The notes under the pieces: model-generated
Database searches by the model: none
What the model saw: the letters and a program-made list of their open reading frames with translations, nothing else
Told to the model about the DNA's origin: nothing
Part shown: positions 26,219-34,497 of the stretch, one piece after another
How the letters are laid out: the number at the start of each line of letters is the position of its first letter
Numbering within the stretch: the stretch's first letter is position 1
NCBI GenBank assembly: GCA_902782465.1
Contig: CACZNH010000003.1
Span: forward strand, 1-64,000
DNA length: 64,000 nt
Direction: 5' to 3'
From: an uncultured Bacteroidales bacterium
GTDB lineage: Bacteria > Bacteroidota > Bacteroidia > Bacteroidales > Muribaculaceae
Made by a program: the position numbers and the translations under genes

Positions 26219-26258
26219 ATATTCCACAAAAAGAGGCTTTGTCAAAGGAGATAATGGC

Positions 26259-28181
26259 CTATGGCTCCATCTCCACGATATTGCCGAAATACTGGCTCCA
26301 TCTTGTATCGGCTTTATAAGCATCTAACGTGCCAACAGGCACATGCAGCGTCCGTTTTTTATAGTTAGCAAAATACAGATAAAATACCTCAGAATCCATT
26401 GAAACAAGTGAAGGATTATCGATATAACTATATACATCCTTCAGACCACTGCACATAGAGAATGCAAAACCACCGATGGTAGTGACGGAATTGGGGATGG
26501 TGATGCTGGTCAGTCCGCTGCAATTTTGGAATGCCATTTCACCAATGGTAGTGATGGAGTTGGGGAAGGCGATGCTGGTAAGGCCGCTGCAGCTAGAGAA
26601 TGCCTCAACGCCGATTGAAGTGACGGAATTGGGGATGGTGATACTGGTCAAACCGATGCAACCAAGGAACATACCATGACCGATTTCAGTGATGGAGTTG
26701 GGGATGTTGATGCTTGTCAGCCCACTGCAACCCCAGAACGCATCAGAGCTAATGGAAGTGACAGAATTGGGGATGTCAATACTTGTCAGTCCGCAACTAG
26801 AGAACGCAAATCTGCCAATAGAAGTGACGGAGTTGGGGATATCGATGCTTGTCAAACCGCTGCAGCCCGAGAACGCTGAAGAGCCGATGGTGGTGACGGA
26901 GTTGGGAATGGTGGTGTTCTTGCAACCTAAAATAAGCTTATTGCCAGTTGTCTCGATGATTGCATTGCAATTATTGCGGGAGTCATAGGTTGGATTACCA
27001 CTTACCACCACGATGCTAGTCAAACCGCTGCAGCCCTGAAACGCAAATTCGTCGATTTTAGTGACTGAGTTGCCGATGCTCACGCTGGTTAATCCACTGC
27101 AGTCTTTGAACGCATATACGCTGATGGAGGTGACGGAGTTGGGGATTTCGATGCTGATCAAACCGCTGCAGTAAGCGAACGCATAGATGCCGATGGAAGT
27201 GACGGAATAAGTAATGCCGTTGTCTGCGACTGTTTCGGGGATGGTCACGTGGCCTGAATATTTATTTGACTTAGGACTTTTGGCCACGGAGGCCTCGTTG
27301 CCGTTGATGTTGTAATAGATGCCATCGACCTCGAAGTCGTAAAGGCCTTTTTTGACGGCATCTTCTTCAACAATGACGACATCGATATCGTCATTATTAT
27401 CAAGTTCCTCTGCTGTTTGGACATCGTATTGTGCCTCAATTAAATAATACTTCGTATGTAACATTTCCGCTTCTTCAACCGACATTTTGCGCTCTGCCAG
27501 TTCCAGGGCACCACGGGCACCGTCGATGATCGCATCGTTATCGAAATCTACTCCCTTTTTGGGATTTATGCCTATCGAACTGGTGAAAATCATGATCGCA
27601 GCACCGCGGCCAACATCATAACTGTTGAAGGTGTGTGATGTTTCAAACATGTCGGCCATTCCTGCTGCATAGGACTGATCTTCTATTGTGATACTATCGG
27701 ACAGTTCTCGATCAGAGAAAATAAGACGCATGCCAAAGAAGATGCCTAAAATCGTCTCATAACGGCACTCGTCTTCGGCTGACAAACCAGGCCAGCCTTC
27801 TTCAAACGACTGGTACCCGATGGTATCTTGCGGAAGCTGGAAAGTGCCATCGGCTACTTTGCGCAATCCATGGGCTATGCAGTTCAGGTCAAACGCTTCA
27901 AGATAATGGGGGGTCTTCAACAAGAAAATGCCAGCCAGCAGCCCCTCACTGTAGGATTTAAATGCGACAGAGTCTTGCTGATAGATGCTCAATTCATCTT
28001 CGAGCCCCCGAAGAAATGCCTCACGGTCGGCCTGAGTTTGCAGGTACCTGTCATCGTCTCCTATGATTATGCGCGTGAAAATATCGCCCATCGCATAAGA
28101 GAGTGAATCCAGCGACTCCTGTGCGAACAAACTGCCAACGATGCAGGCAACCGTGGTGAATGATATTAGAAATCGCTTCAT
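26259..28181 (-). CDS. Chimeric exported protein: FKBP_N-like domain fused to BspA-type LRR_5 repeats
   Basis: 640 aa with signal peptide (MKRFLISFTTVACIVGSLFAQ). Residues 1 to about 265 are a paralogue of the 298-aa protein at 23232-24128 (shared YLQTQADREAFLRGLED and SHTFNSYDVGRGAAIMIF). From about residue 270 (YDFEVDGIYYNINGNEA) the protein changes to about ten 23-residue LRR_5 repeats of the form IPNSVTSIGxxAFxxCSGLT. It ends with LHVPVGTLDAYKADTRWSQY, the usual cap of BspA/TpLRR proteins, which bind host or bacterial surface partners. The join falls in the acidic linker where the shorter paralogue ends. It lies 36 bp after the 191-aa paralogue gene. Confidence 0.85.
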   Translation of the reverse strand: MKRFLISFTTVACIVGSLFAQESLDSLSYAMGDIFTRIIIGDDDRYLQTQADREAFLRGLEDELSIYQQDSVAFKSYSEGLLAGIFLLKTPHYLEAFDLNCIAHGLRKVADGTFQLPQDTIGYQSFEEGWPGLSAEDECRYETILGIFFGMRLIFSDRELSDSITIEDQSYAAGMADMFETSHTFNSYDVGRGAAIMIFTSSIGINPKKGVDFDNDAIIDGARGALELAERKMSVEEAEMLHTKYYLIEAQYDVQTAEELDNNDDIDVVIVEEDAVKKGLYDFEVDGIYYNINGNEASVAKSPKSNKYSGHVTIPETVADNGITYSVTSIGIYAFAYCSGLISIEIPNSVTSISVYAFKDCSGLTSVSIGNSVTKIDEFAFQGCSGLTSIVVVSGNPTYDSRNNCNAIIETTGNKLILGCKNTTIPNSVTTIGSSAFSGCSGLTSIDIPNSVTSIGRFAFSSCGLTSIDIPNSVTSISSDAFWGCSGLTSINIPNSITEIGHGMFLGCIGLTSITIPNSVTSIGVEAFSSCSGLTSIAFPNSITTIGEMAFQNCSGLTSITIPNSVTTIGGFAFSMCSGLKDVYSYIDNPSLVSMDSEVFYLYFANYKKRTLHVPVGTLDAYKADTRWSQYFGNIVEMEP

Positions 28182-28217
28182 ATCGCAGTTTTGTTTGTTT
28201 TTTTAATAATTGTAATG

Positions 28218-28793
28218 CTATTTCATTTTGCAGACGATATTCATCTGTGTCAGTTCGTTGATCCAGCCTTCTATTCTATCCTCAAAGGATTCTATGAAGG
28301 GTTGGACGTCGTCACCGTATGCCCTGTGCGTATAGAAATTGAGTTGTACGGCTTTCTTGCCATTGACAGTTACAGGTTTGTAGTGATGGATGTCGACCTC
28401 TACAAAATTCACCTTGCCTGCCGCATAGTCCATCACCATGAAATCAATGACATACTCTCCGCCTTTCTCATAGACGTAATAATAGGCGCAGTCTGACTTC
28501 TTGCGTTTCTCAAGTTCCTGAACCTTGGCCTCGACAGCATCTTGAGCTGTTAATTCTTCTGAGAAGGCCAGCGTGACCGTCAACATCTGCTCATAATCAT
28601 CAAACGTATAACCATCAGGCAGGTATTCCTGAATATAATAAGCCTCCATGGGATGTGAACACCACTTGAGCTCAAACGTCTTGCCTTGAAACTTGAGCGT
28701 TTTGCCAACATTCAGATAATCAACTACTTCTTCCTGTGCAAAAGCCATCACACAGGTCAGTATCATCATCAAGGAAAATCCAATTCTCTTCAT
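28218..28793 (-). CDS. Small exported protein, paralogue 2
   Basis: 191 aa, same signal peptide (MKRIGFSLMMILTCVMAFAQ) and fold as the protein at 25410-25982. Differences concentrate in the middle, for example KWCSHPMEAYYIQEYLPDG. The function is unknown. The 60 bp upstream (ATCAGTTAAATAATGCTG, then AAAGAATACCAAAGA) and the spacer downstream match the other copy. The pair therefore arose by duplication of a unit larger than the gene. Confidence 0.75.
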   Translation of the reverse strand: MKRIGFSLMMILTCVMAFAQEEVVDYLNVGKTLKFQGKTFELKWCSHPMEAYYIQEYLPDGYTFDDYEQMLTVTLAFSEELTAQDAVEAKVQELEKRKKSDCAYYYVYEKGGEYVIDFMVMDYAAGKVNFVEVDIHHYKPVTVNGKKAVQLNFYTHRAYGDDVQPFIESFEDRIEGWINELTQMNIVCKMK

Positions 28794-28888
28794 ATCAGTT
28801 AAATAATGCTGTTAAAGAATACCAAAGATTAATTTAAAAGTATACCAGTTTTAAGCAACCGCTTAAGCCTTGAAAAGACGCTGCTACG

Positions 28889-30319
28889 CTAATTCTGAGC
28901 CACGCGCACGGCACGGACGCACTGACCACCGCTGCGGTAGCCGTTGCCCCAGTACACGCCGTCCGAATAGAAGTACAGGTTGCGAGCGGTGCTGGAGCCG
29001 CCCGAGCCGAGCACGTGCGACCAATAGAAGCCGTGCGAGCCAGCATCGTTGAGCGAACTGTCGTAGCGTCCGCCCGCAGCGGGCAAGAAAATGCTGTTGC
29101 CGTTAGGACCGGTCACCAGGTGACCATTCACACCGCTGCTCGTCGTCCAAGTCCAAGTGCACTTGTCTTTCAGTTCTCCCAGTTGTGACGATGTAGGCAT
29201 GCGCCACTGCGGCCCCCAGTTGACGTAGGCGGCATCGTCCTCAGGATCCAACGATGACATGCCGTCGGTAAAACCGTCTGCACCGCAGCTGCTGTGGATG
29301 CAGTACTTCGTCAAGGTGATGTCACTGCCGTTGCACCACTTGTAGGTGCTCCAGTTGTACACCTCCTTTGGGGTAGTCTCGCCCCACGCGAAAAAGTCGC
29401 CAGACTGCTCGGGAGATTTGGCGCCGATGTTGCAGGTTGCCCACAGTGTACCACTAGGCAGGCCCAAATCGACGTACTCGTGATTCTGCGTCGGTGCTGT
29501 TCCGCCCAGGATGATGTTGATGATGGCGTTGACGTCGCCTATGTTGACGGCGTTGTCACCGTTCACGTCACAGGCCATGTTGCTGTTGCCGCTCAAGATG
29601 GCGTTGATGACCACATTCAAGTCGGCAATGTTGACTGTGCCGTCGCCGTTCACATCGCCCGGGATGTTGCCAGTGCGTGAGATGACAATATAGTCCGGCA
29701 TATGGTGGTCACCGCAGTAGATGCCATATCCGTAGCCCGTTTTTTCAATATAGGCATCCTCGGGGTAAGTGATGGCGCAATTCCTGAAAGTGATTCCATC
29801 GCCGATTCTTGAAACTTCACCACTGATTCTCGCCTGCACGTTGTCGAATGTGAGAGCAATACCAACGCCCTCGGAATTATTAGCGATATCCTTGGTCGTC
29901 TGCAAGGTGATGTCCTGGATGGTCAGGTGGGTGACAAGCAGGAAGAAGTCAATCCACGTACTGGAGGTATAAAGGGTGCCATTGCCCTTAATGGTAACGT
30001 TCTTGGAATTATAGCTATCGAAACCGATGGCCACATAACCATTGGTCGTGAGTTTACATTCTCCTTGAACAACAATAGTTGCGTCATCGGTAACACGGAT
30101 GGGTCTGACGTTATCGGAGGGCGTTCCGCTGTATTCAATCACGGCATCATCCAGGATGAGCGTGTGGCTGGCTTCGTCCCATGTGACGGTACCACCCTTG
30201 ATGTAAGGGGTGTCAAAATGGCCGTTCTCATCAGGGAACACACCGCACACCATTATTTGTGCACTGGCGCACACAGCAATCATGAGAACGGTGAGCAATA
30301 ACAGTAGGTTCCTTTTCAT
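28889..30319 (-). CDS. Secreted protein with dockerin-like repeats and a FISUMP domain
   Basis: 476 aa with signal peptide (MKRNLLLLLTVLMIAVCASAQ). Residues about 25-215 are beta-strand rich, with short hydrophobic repeats like a small beta-helix (ATIVVQGECKLTTNGYVAIG). Residues about 218-275 hold two dockerin-type calcium-binding repeats (GDVNGDGTVNIADLN and CDVNGDNAVNIGDVN, each followed by NAI(L/I)). Residues about 283-476 form a FISUMP domain (EYVDLGLPSGTLWATCNIGA ... GGQCVRAVR), named after a Fibrobacter succinogenes paralogous family. Both modules also occur in the giant protein at 57315-64000. A cell-surface or secreted binding role is likely; no enzyme motif is seen. Confidence 0.85.
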   Translation of the reverse strand: MKRNLLLLLTVLMIAVCASAQIMVCGVFPDENGHFDTPYIKGGTVTWDEASHTLILDDAVIEYSGTPSDNVRPIRVTDDATIVVQGECKLTTNGYVAIGFDSYNSKNVTIKGNGTLYTSSTWIDFFLLVTHLTIQDITLQTTKDIANNSEGVGIALTFDNVQARISGEVSRIGDGITFRNCAITYPEDAYIEKTGYGYGIYCGDHHMPDYIVISRTGNIPGDVNGDGTVNIADLNVVINAILSGNSNMACDVNGDNAVNIGDVNAIINIILGGTAPTQNHEYVDLGLPSGTLWATCNIGAKSPEQSGDFFAWGETTPKEVYNWSTYKWCNGSDITLTKYCIHSSCGADGFTDGMSSLDPEDDAAYVNWGPQWRMPTSSQLGELKDKCTWTWTTSSGVNGHLVTGPNGNSIFLPAAGGRYDSSLNDAGSHGFYWSHVLGSGGSSTARNLYFYSDGVYWGNGYRSGGQCVRAVRVAQN

Positions 30320-30355
30320 AATATATCATATTTAAAAGTTAATGTCTGTTCTTTC

Positions 30356-31114
30356 CTAAAGCTTTTCCTTTGCTTGATTCAAAGCGCCGACGCAGTCCTC
30401 ATATTCTTGCATCAGCTCATGGTTTTGGGCATCCGACTCAGGGTCAGCTTTTTCGTCCGTCTGCCGTTTGCTGAACTCGCTCATGTCTTCTTCGCTCACA
30501 TTCATCATCCTCATGCACTCGTTGCGATACCTCTTCATTTTCGTCAAGAAATCCCTGTTAGTCAAGGCATAATCAGGGAACGAGACAGCCAAGAGCGACT
30601 CCCGCGAGAGTGCGACGGGATTCTGTTCCGCATCTTTACTGAACTCATCCAGCAGCATTTCCTTGTATTTGTGACGGGCCAAATAGAACGATGAAACCTC
30701 ATTGACGAAGTTGACGTCACCGATGGTGTTGAACGTCTCGATACTTGTCGAGAAGATTCTCTCGGTGGTTTCAGGGAAATCAACCTGCAGCAATTCCATC
30801 GCAGTGCTAAACTTGAAACGCAGGCTGTCAAAATGTTCGGGATGCAATGCAATGTCGTGCTGCTTGCGCATGGCATCGACAAGGACAGTGTCTGCCCGTT
30901 CCAACTGTTCAATGGTCTTGTCGAAGTCATAAATGACCATCTTGACCATCTCCTTCCTGGCCGCATTTTTCTTGTGGTTGTCGATGACGGCAGCCGTTCC
31001 GAATGTAAGTACAATCGATACCGTAGTAGCGAGGAGCGCCAGCAGAAACTGTTTGACTGATGACATTCCACTACCAGCCTTTAGCGTTTTGGGAGTGAAT
31101 AGCTTTACGTTCAT
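30356..31114 (-). CDS. Membrane-anchored protein of unknown function
   Basis: 252 aa from ATG 31114. One transmembrane helix lies near residues 18-42 (QFLLALLATTVSIVLTFGTAAVI) and is followed by a long, mostly helical, charged region (KKNAARKEMVKMVIYDFDKTIEQLERAD...). I do not recognise the family. An upstream in-frame ATG (31174) was rejected because the -7 box TATCTTTG at 31149-31142 predicts transcription from about 31134, inside that extension. The gene ends 36 bp before the dockerin/FISUMP gene. Confidence 0.7.
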   Translation of the reverse strand: MNVKLFTPKTLKAGSGMSSVKQFLLALLATTVSIVLTFGTAAVIDNHKKNAARKEMVKMVIYDFDKTIEQLERADTVLVDAMRKQHDIALHPEHFDSLRFKFSTAMELLQVDFPETTERIFSTSIETFNTIGDVNFVNEVSSFYLARHKYKEMLLDEFSKDAEQNPVALSRESLLAVSFPDYALTNRDFLTKMKRYRNECMRMMNVSEEDMSEFSKRQTDEKADPESDAQNHELMQEYEDCVGALNQAKEKL

Positions 31115-31141
31115 ATCGCAGAAAAAATTGATTAGATATCG

Positions 31142-31149
31142 CAAAGATA
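31142..31149 (-). promoter_or_regulatory. -7 box of the membrane-protein gene
   Basis: TATCTTTG on the minus strand, an exact TAnnTTTG match, 28 bp before ATG 31114. Confidence 0.5.
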
Positions 31150-31216
31150 ACAAGTTTTTTTTCAAAATATGCACTTTAAACCCTACAAACAGTTCGTTCT
31201 TGACTAAATAATTGGA

Positions 31217-32467
31217 TTAGGAAAGAAAGTCGTCCGGATCAATGTCACCGGCAACAATAATGGTTTCATCATTACTGTTCCACTCGCTTGCAGCTGCTAT
31301 TTCTGACAGCCGTTCGGCATAAGACGCCGAGTAGCCGAGCCTCCTTTGCGACGATTCGGTCATGAGCAGGCGGCACAGCTTTTCGACCGCCGCAGGGGTG
31401 AGCCTGATGCCACACAGTTTAGAGCTGGAAAAGACACGGCGGATGACCTCTTCGGGCAGCGCATCCTCAAGGGCGATGCGGTTTTCCTCGGGGTAATATC
31501 CCAGGATTGAGGGCTCACAGTCTATCACAGTGTCAATCGTTGCCAGATTGTCACAGAAGACGACGTAGTGCCGCGGCTCCCGCATGACCTCGTGCAGCCT
31601 TTTCAGGGCCTCGTCGTCAAGGATGATAGCGTTGTAGAGGACATAAACGTAGGTGGCGGGCTGATTGTCGTTACGGTATGGGGAATTCCAGAGCCAGTAA
31701 TCCACATGGTCTTCCATGTCGAAGGTGTCATCAAACAAGGGGTTCTCCTTATCGAAGAAGACATTCCACAAGCGATAAGGATTCTTCATCTCGGGTTTGA
31801 CTAATTCCGCACAGTCGCCGATGCGGAGTTTCAGCCCGGGGACGCACATAATCAGCATCTTGGCGATGCTGCGATAAGCCACATGATGTGACAAGTCCAG
31901 CGGATACCAGTCGATGCCAACACTCCCATCACGGGACACAATCAGGTTGTAATCGGGGCTGTCACCGTTTGTGCTGGCGGCGTTCCGCTTCAGCCACTCG
32001 AGGGTTTTGCGCTTGAGTTGACCGTTTCCGGCCTCGTCGCACAGGCCATTCCAGAGGGTGGCAGCCTCCAGCACCTGATGGGCAAGGATGTCTTCGTCGC
32101 TGAGGGGGTCGCAACGGCGCGGCTCGCCCACCGTAAACCGGCACTTATCGTCCAGCTCCAGGTCAAAGCGAATGACACAGCCAGCATCCTTAGTCGCCAG
32201 CAGGAAGAAGTACTTGCCTGGCATCCATAACGAATGGTTGTGCATCGCCATGGATAATGTGCTGTCTGAGCGTTGTACCTGATGCTGGGGGTTCCATGTC
32301 GACTCTGCGACCATCAGCCTCAAGCTAGCGCTGTAGACCATAAAAGAATAGTCGATACTCGTATCAAACTCGCTACCCAGCTCGACCTGTACAAGCAGGT
32401 CGGCAAAATTGTATGCATATTGGTTGCTGCCGCTCTTGGGCAGCATCTTGACTGATAATTGTACCAT
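31217..32467 (-). CDS. Cytoplasmic protein of unknown function, possibly a degenerate AAA+ relative
   Basis: 416 aa without signal peptide. The N-terminal ~110 residues are strand-rich (MVQLSVKMLPKSGSNQYAYN..., SIDYSFMVYSASLRLM). The C-terminal ~120 residues (EVMREPRHYVVFCDN, then GYYPEENRIALEDALPEEVIRRVF and a helical end) loosely recall the part of a CbbX-type AAA+ ATPase after Walker B. No Walker A motif is visible, so ATPase activity is not claimed. Upstream lies a 361-bp gap with a hairpin and GGATAAT repeats. Confidence 0.6.
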   Translation of the reverse strand: MVQLSVKMLPKSGSNQYAYNFADLLVQVELGSEFDTSIDYSFMVYSASLRLMVAESTWNPQHQVQRSDSTLSMAMHNHSLWMPGKYFFLLATKDAGCVIRFDLELDDKCRFTVGEPRRCDPLSDEDILAHQVLEAATLWNGLCDEAGNGQLKRKTLEWLKRNAASTNGDSPDYNLIVSRDGSVGIDWYPLDLSHHVAYRSIAKMLIMCVPGLKLRIGDCAELVKPEMKNPYRLWNVFFDKENPLFDDTFDMEDHVDYWLWNSPYRNDNQPATYVYVLYNAIILDDEALKRLHEVMREPRHYVVFCDNLATIDTVIDCEPSILGYYPEENRIALEDALPEEVIRRVFSSSKLCGIRLTPAAVEKLCRLLMTESSQRRLGYSASYAERLSEIAAASEWNSNDETIIVAGDIDPDDFLS

Positions 32468-32480
32468 AGTTTTTATTTAA

Positions 32481-32523
32481 ACGCACTTCGTGCGTGGATA
32501 ATGGATAATGTTTAATGGATAAA
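32481..32523. repeat. Short heptad array next to a perfect hairpin
   Basis: The hairpin ACGCAC-TTC-GTGCGT (32481-32495) is followed by 7-bp units GGATAAT, GGATAAT, GTTTAAT, GGATAAA (32496-32523). Each unit holds a TAA. It resembles the arrays in the mannan operon in layout (hairpin plus heptads) but not in core sequence. Confidence 0.5.
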
Positions 32524-32592
32524 GAATTATAATAGTTCCCATTTCGGGAAAAGACCAATCAACTTCACAACATGTCAAGGAGCGCACGGCAA

Positions 32593-32649
32593 CTGTCGCC
32601 AAGGGACGACAAAGCCTTCAGGCGACAGGCCTGCCAAAAAATCAGGCAG
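32593..32649. other. Structured non-coding stretch
   Basis: Two nested hairpins: CTGTCGCC/GGCGACAG (32593-32600 with 32621-32628) and CTGCC/GGCAG (32631-32635 with 32645-32649). No gene is visible in the 32468-32828 gap. It could be a small RNA or remnant DNA. Confidence 0.3.
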
Positions 32650-32780
32650 CGTCACCTCGTCAATGACTGGTCAAAAAGGTTGGTAAAGGATAAAACTATT
32701 TCATCTGGAATAACTGATTGCCACGATTAGACCACCAAAGGCCGAAAAAGTTTAATCGCCGCCCATTGATGGAGGGTATC

Positions 32781-32818
32781 AAAAAAAACGGTTGTTCATC
32801 ACTAAGGTAGAACAACCG
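32781..32818 (-). terminator. Terminator of the C69 peptidase gene
   Basis: CGGTTGTTC (32789-32797) pairs with GAACAACCG (32810-32818). On the minus strand the stem is followed by eight Ts (32788-32781). It lies 11 bp after the stop codon. Confidence 0.85.
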
Positions 32819-32828
32819 TGTATCATGG

Positions 32829-34481
32829 TTACAGGGACTTGATGTCTTCGGAGCTTTCGGGCATGAGGTAACGGGTACCGGTGTCCTTGCTGATTTGTTC
32901 GCGGAACTGCTGGTCATAACCCGGCGTTGTGTAGCGTCCCGGAACAACGACGCCGTTCTCTGAGGGCTTGATGATCTGGTCGTTGTGCTTGACGGCGATG
33001 AGGCGGAAGAGCTTGTCCCAGCGCTGCATCATCCGAGCGGTGTAGGCAGCACTCTTGGCGGTGAGGTAGCTGACGCGTTCGCCCTTGGTGAGGGGCTCGA
33101 CGTCTTTCAACACCTGCGCCTGATCGGCAGCGTAGAAGTCCTCCAACTCCTGCTGTGCCTCACGCAGGTCGCCTATCATAGCGCTGTAGCGCGGATAAAT
33201 CATGTTGGCCACCAGATTGTTCATCCAGAAGGCGCTGCGCTCGCTGAACTCGGTGCTCACGTTGTTCTCGCGGCGGAAGGCCTCGGGCACGTCATTCACA
33301 CAGCAATATACGGGCACGTAGGCTATCATGTTGGCATCGTCGCAGTTGAAGTACATGATACCTCCCACCTCGTCGGGCAGCCAGTTGCGAAGCTGTGATA
33401 CCAACGTGAAGCCCGACTGAGGGGTGCCGATGGCGCGCTCACGGAAATAATTCTTTCCATCGACTTCCCAGTTCATGGGCAGCGGACGGTAAGGTGAACT
33501 CCAGGGTCCTGCACTCACGTCGGCCGTCATGTCAAGGGGAGTGCCCTCGTAATGGTCGCGCATGTCGTTCATGACGTCACGCACCGACAACTTCCTGTCA
33601 GGCTTGATGTAGAGCGGCAGATGGTCGCAAACGTCATGCTGGCCGTTGATATAGGGCAGGTACTTGTCCATCTCGGCCTTATCGTAGTGGTGGCGGAAGA
33701 AACTCCACACTCGGGCATCGGCATAGCGCACTGATGAGAAGGAAATCGGGCAATAGGCATCGCGGAAGCTGAAGTCCGCATCCTTGCCACTGAAGTAGCC
33801 TTTCTCACGTGCAAAGGAGATTACGTCTTTGGAATACAGGCAGTTCTTGGGGTCCTTCAACGGGAACTGGCGTATGCGGGAGAGGTTGGCATGGGCACAG
33901 ATGCAGTCGTCAGGGATGCGAACGGCTACCCACACGGCACCTTTCACGCCGGGTCCCTTACCCATGATTTCGAGAATCCAGGCCTCGTTCTTGTCGCACA
34001 CGGTGATGGTCTCTCCCGTGCTGGAGTAACCATACTGTTGCACCAGGTCGGTCATGACGACGATGGCCTCACGGGCCGTAGCAGCACGCTCCAGTCCCAG
34101 GTGCATCATGGTGAAATAGTCAAGCAAGCCTTCAGGGTTCTGCAGTTCCAGACGGCCATCGAAGGTGGTTTCCACGATGCTCACCTGCTTCTCATTAATA
34201 AAGCCGATGACGTCATAGGTGTATTCCGCTTGAGGGATATAGCCCTTCACGGGTCCCCTGCCCCACTCACGTACGGCAATCATCTCGTCCTTCTCATGCC
34301 TGCCGCCCGGAGTGCGCGACATGGAACCGGCAAAGCCATAGCCGTCACAATTATAGGTACAAATCACTGAGCCATCGACTGAGGCGGCCTTACCAACAAT
34401 CAGGTTGGTACAGGCCCATGACGGAGTGACGGCCAGCGCCAACATCGCCACGAGGGAAAGGAGAAACTGTTTCATTTTCAT
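32829..34481 (-). CDS. C69-family dipeptidase (Ntn-hydrolase)
   Basis: 550 aa. A signal peptide (MKMKQFLLSLVAMLALAVTPSWA) ends directly before Cys24. The mature protein therefore starts CTNLIVGKAASVDGS, the usual N-terminal nucleophile Cys of peptidase family C69 (PepD-like). The domain continues with SVIC...TYNCDG, REWGRGPVKGYIPQ, GYSSTGETITVCDKNEAWILEI and PRYSAMIGDLR. The enzyme should hydrolyse dipeptides in the periplasm or outside the cell, serving amino-acid supply. It starts 16 bp after the BspA-like gene on the same strand, probably co-transcribed. Confidence 0.88.
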   Translation of the reverse strand: MKMKQFLLSLVAMLALAVTPSWACTNLIVGKAASVDGSVICTYNCDGYGFAGSMSRTPGGRHEKDEMIAVREWGRGPVKGYIPQAEYTYDVIGFINEKQVSIVETTFDGRLELQNPEGLLDYFTMMHLGLERAATAREAIVVMTDLVQQYGYSSTGETITVCDKNEAWILEIMGKGPGVKGAVWVAVRIPDDCICAHANLSRIRQFPLKDPKNCLYSKDVISFAREKGYFSGKDADFSFRDAYCPISFSSVRYADARVWSFFRHHYDKAEMDKYLPYINGQHDVCDHLPLYIKPDRKLSVRDVMNDMRDHYEGTPLDMTADVSAGPWSSPYRPLPMNWEVDGKNYFRERAIGTPQSGFTLVSQLRNWLPDEVGGIMYFNCDDANMIAYVPVYCCVNDVPEAFRRENNVSTEFSERSAFWMNNLVANMIYPRYSAMIGDLREAQQELEDFYAADQAQVLKDVEPLTKGERVSYLTAKSAAYTARMMQRWDKLFRLIAVKHNDQIIKPSENGVVVPGRYTTPGYDQQFREQISKDTGTRYLMPESSEDIKSL

Positions 34482-34497
34482 ATTATTTATCGTCTCA

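Noticed and set aside
20551-32467. Integrated element or phage for the block of unknown exported proteins
   Set aside because: No integrase, transposase, tRNA target or flanking direct repeat was found; local duplication explains the paralogues.
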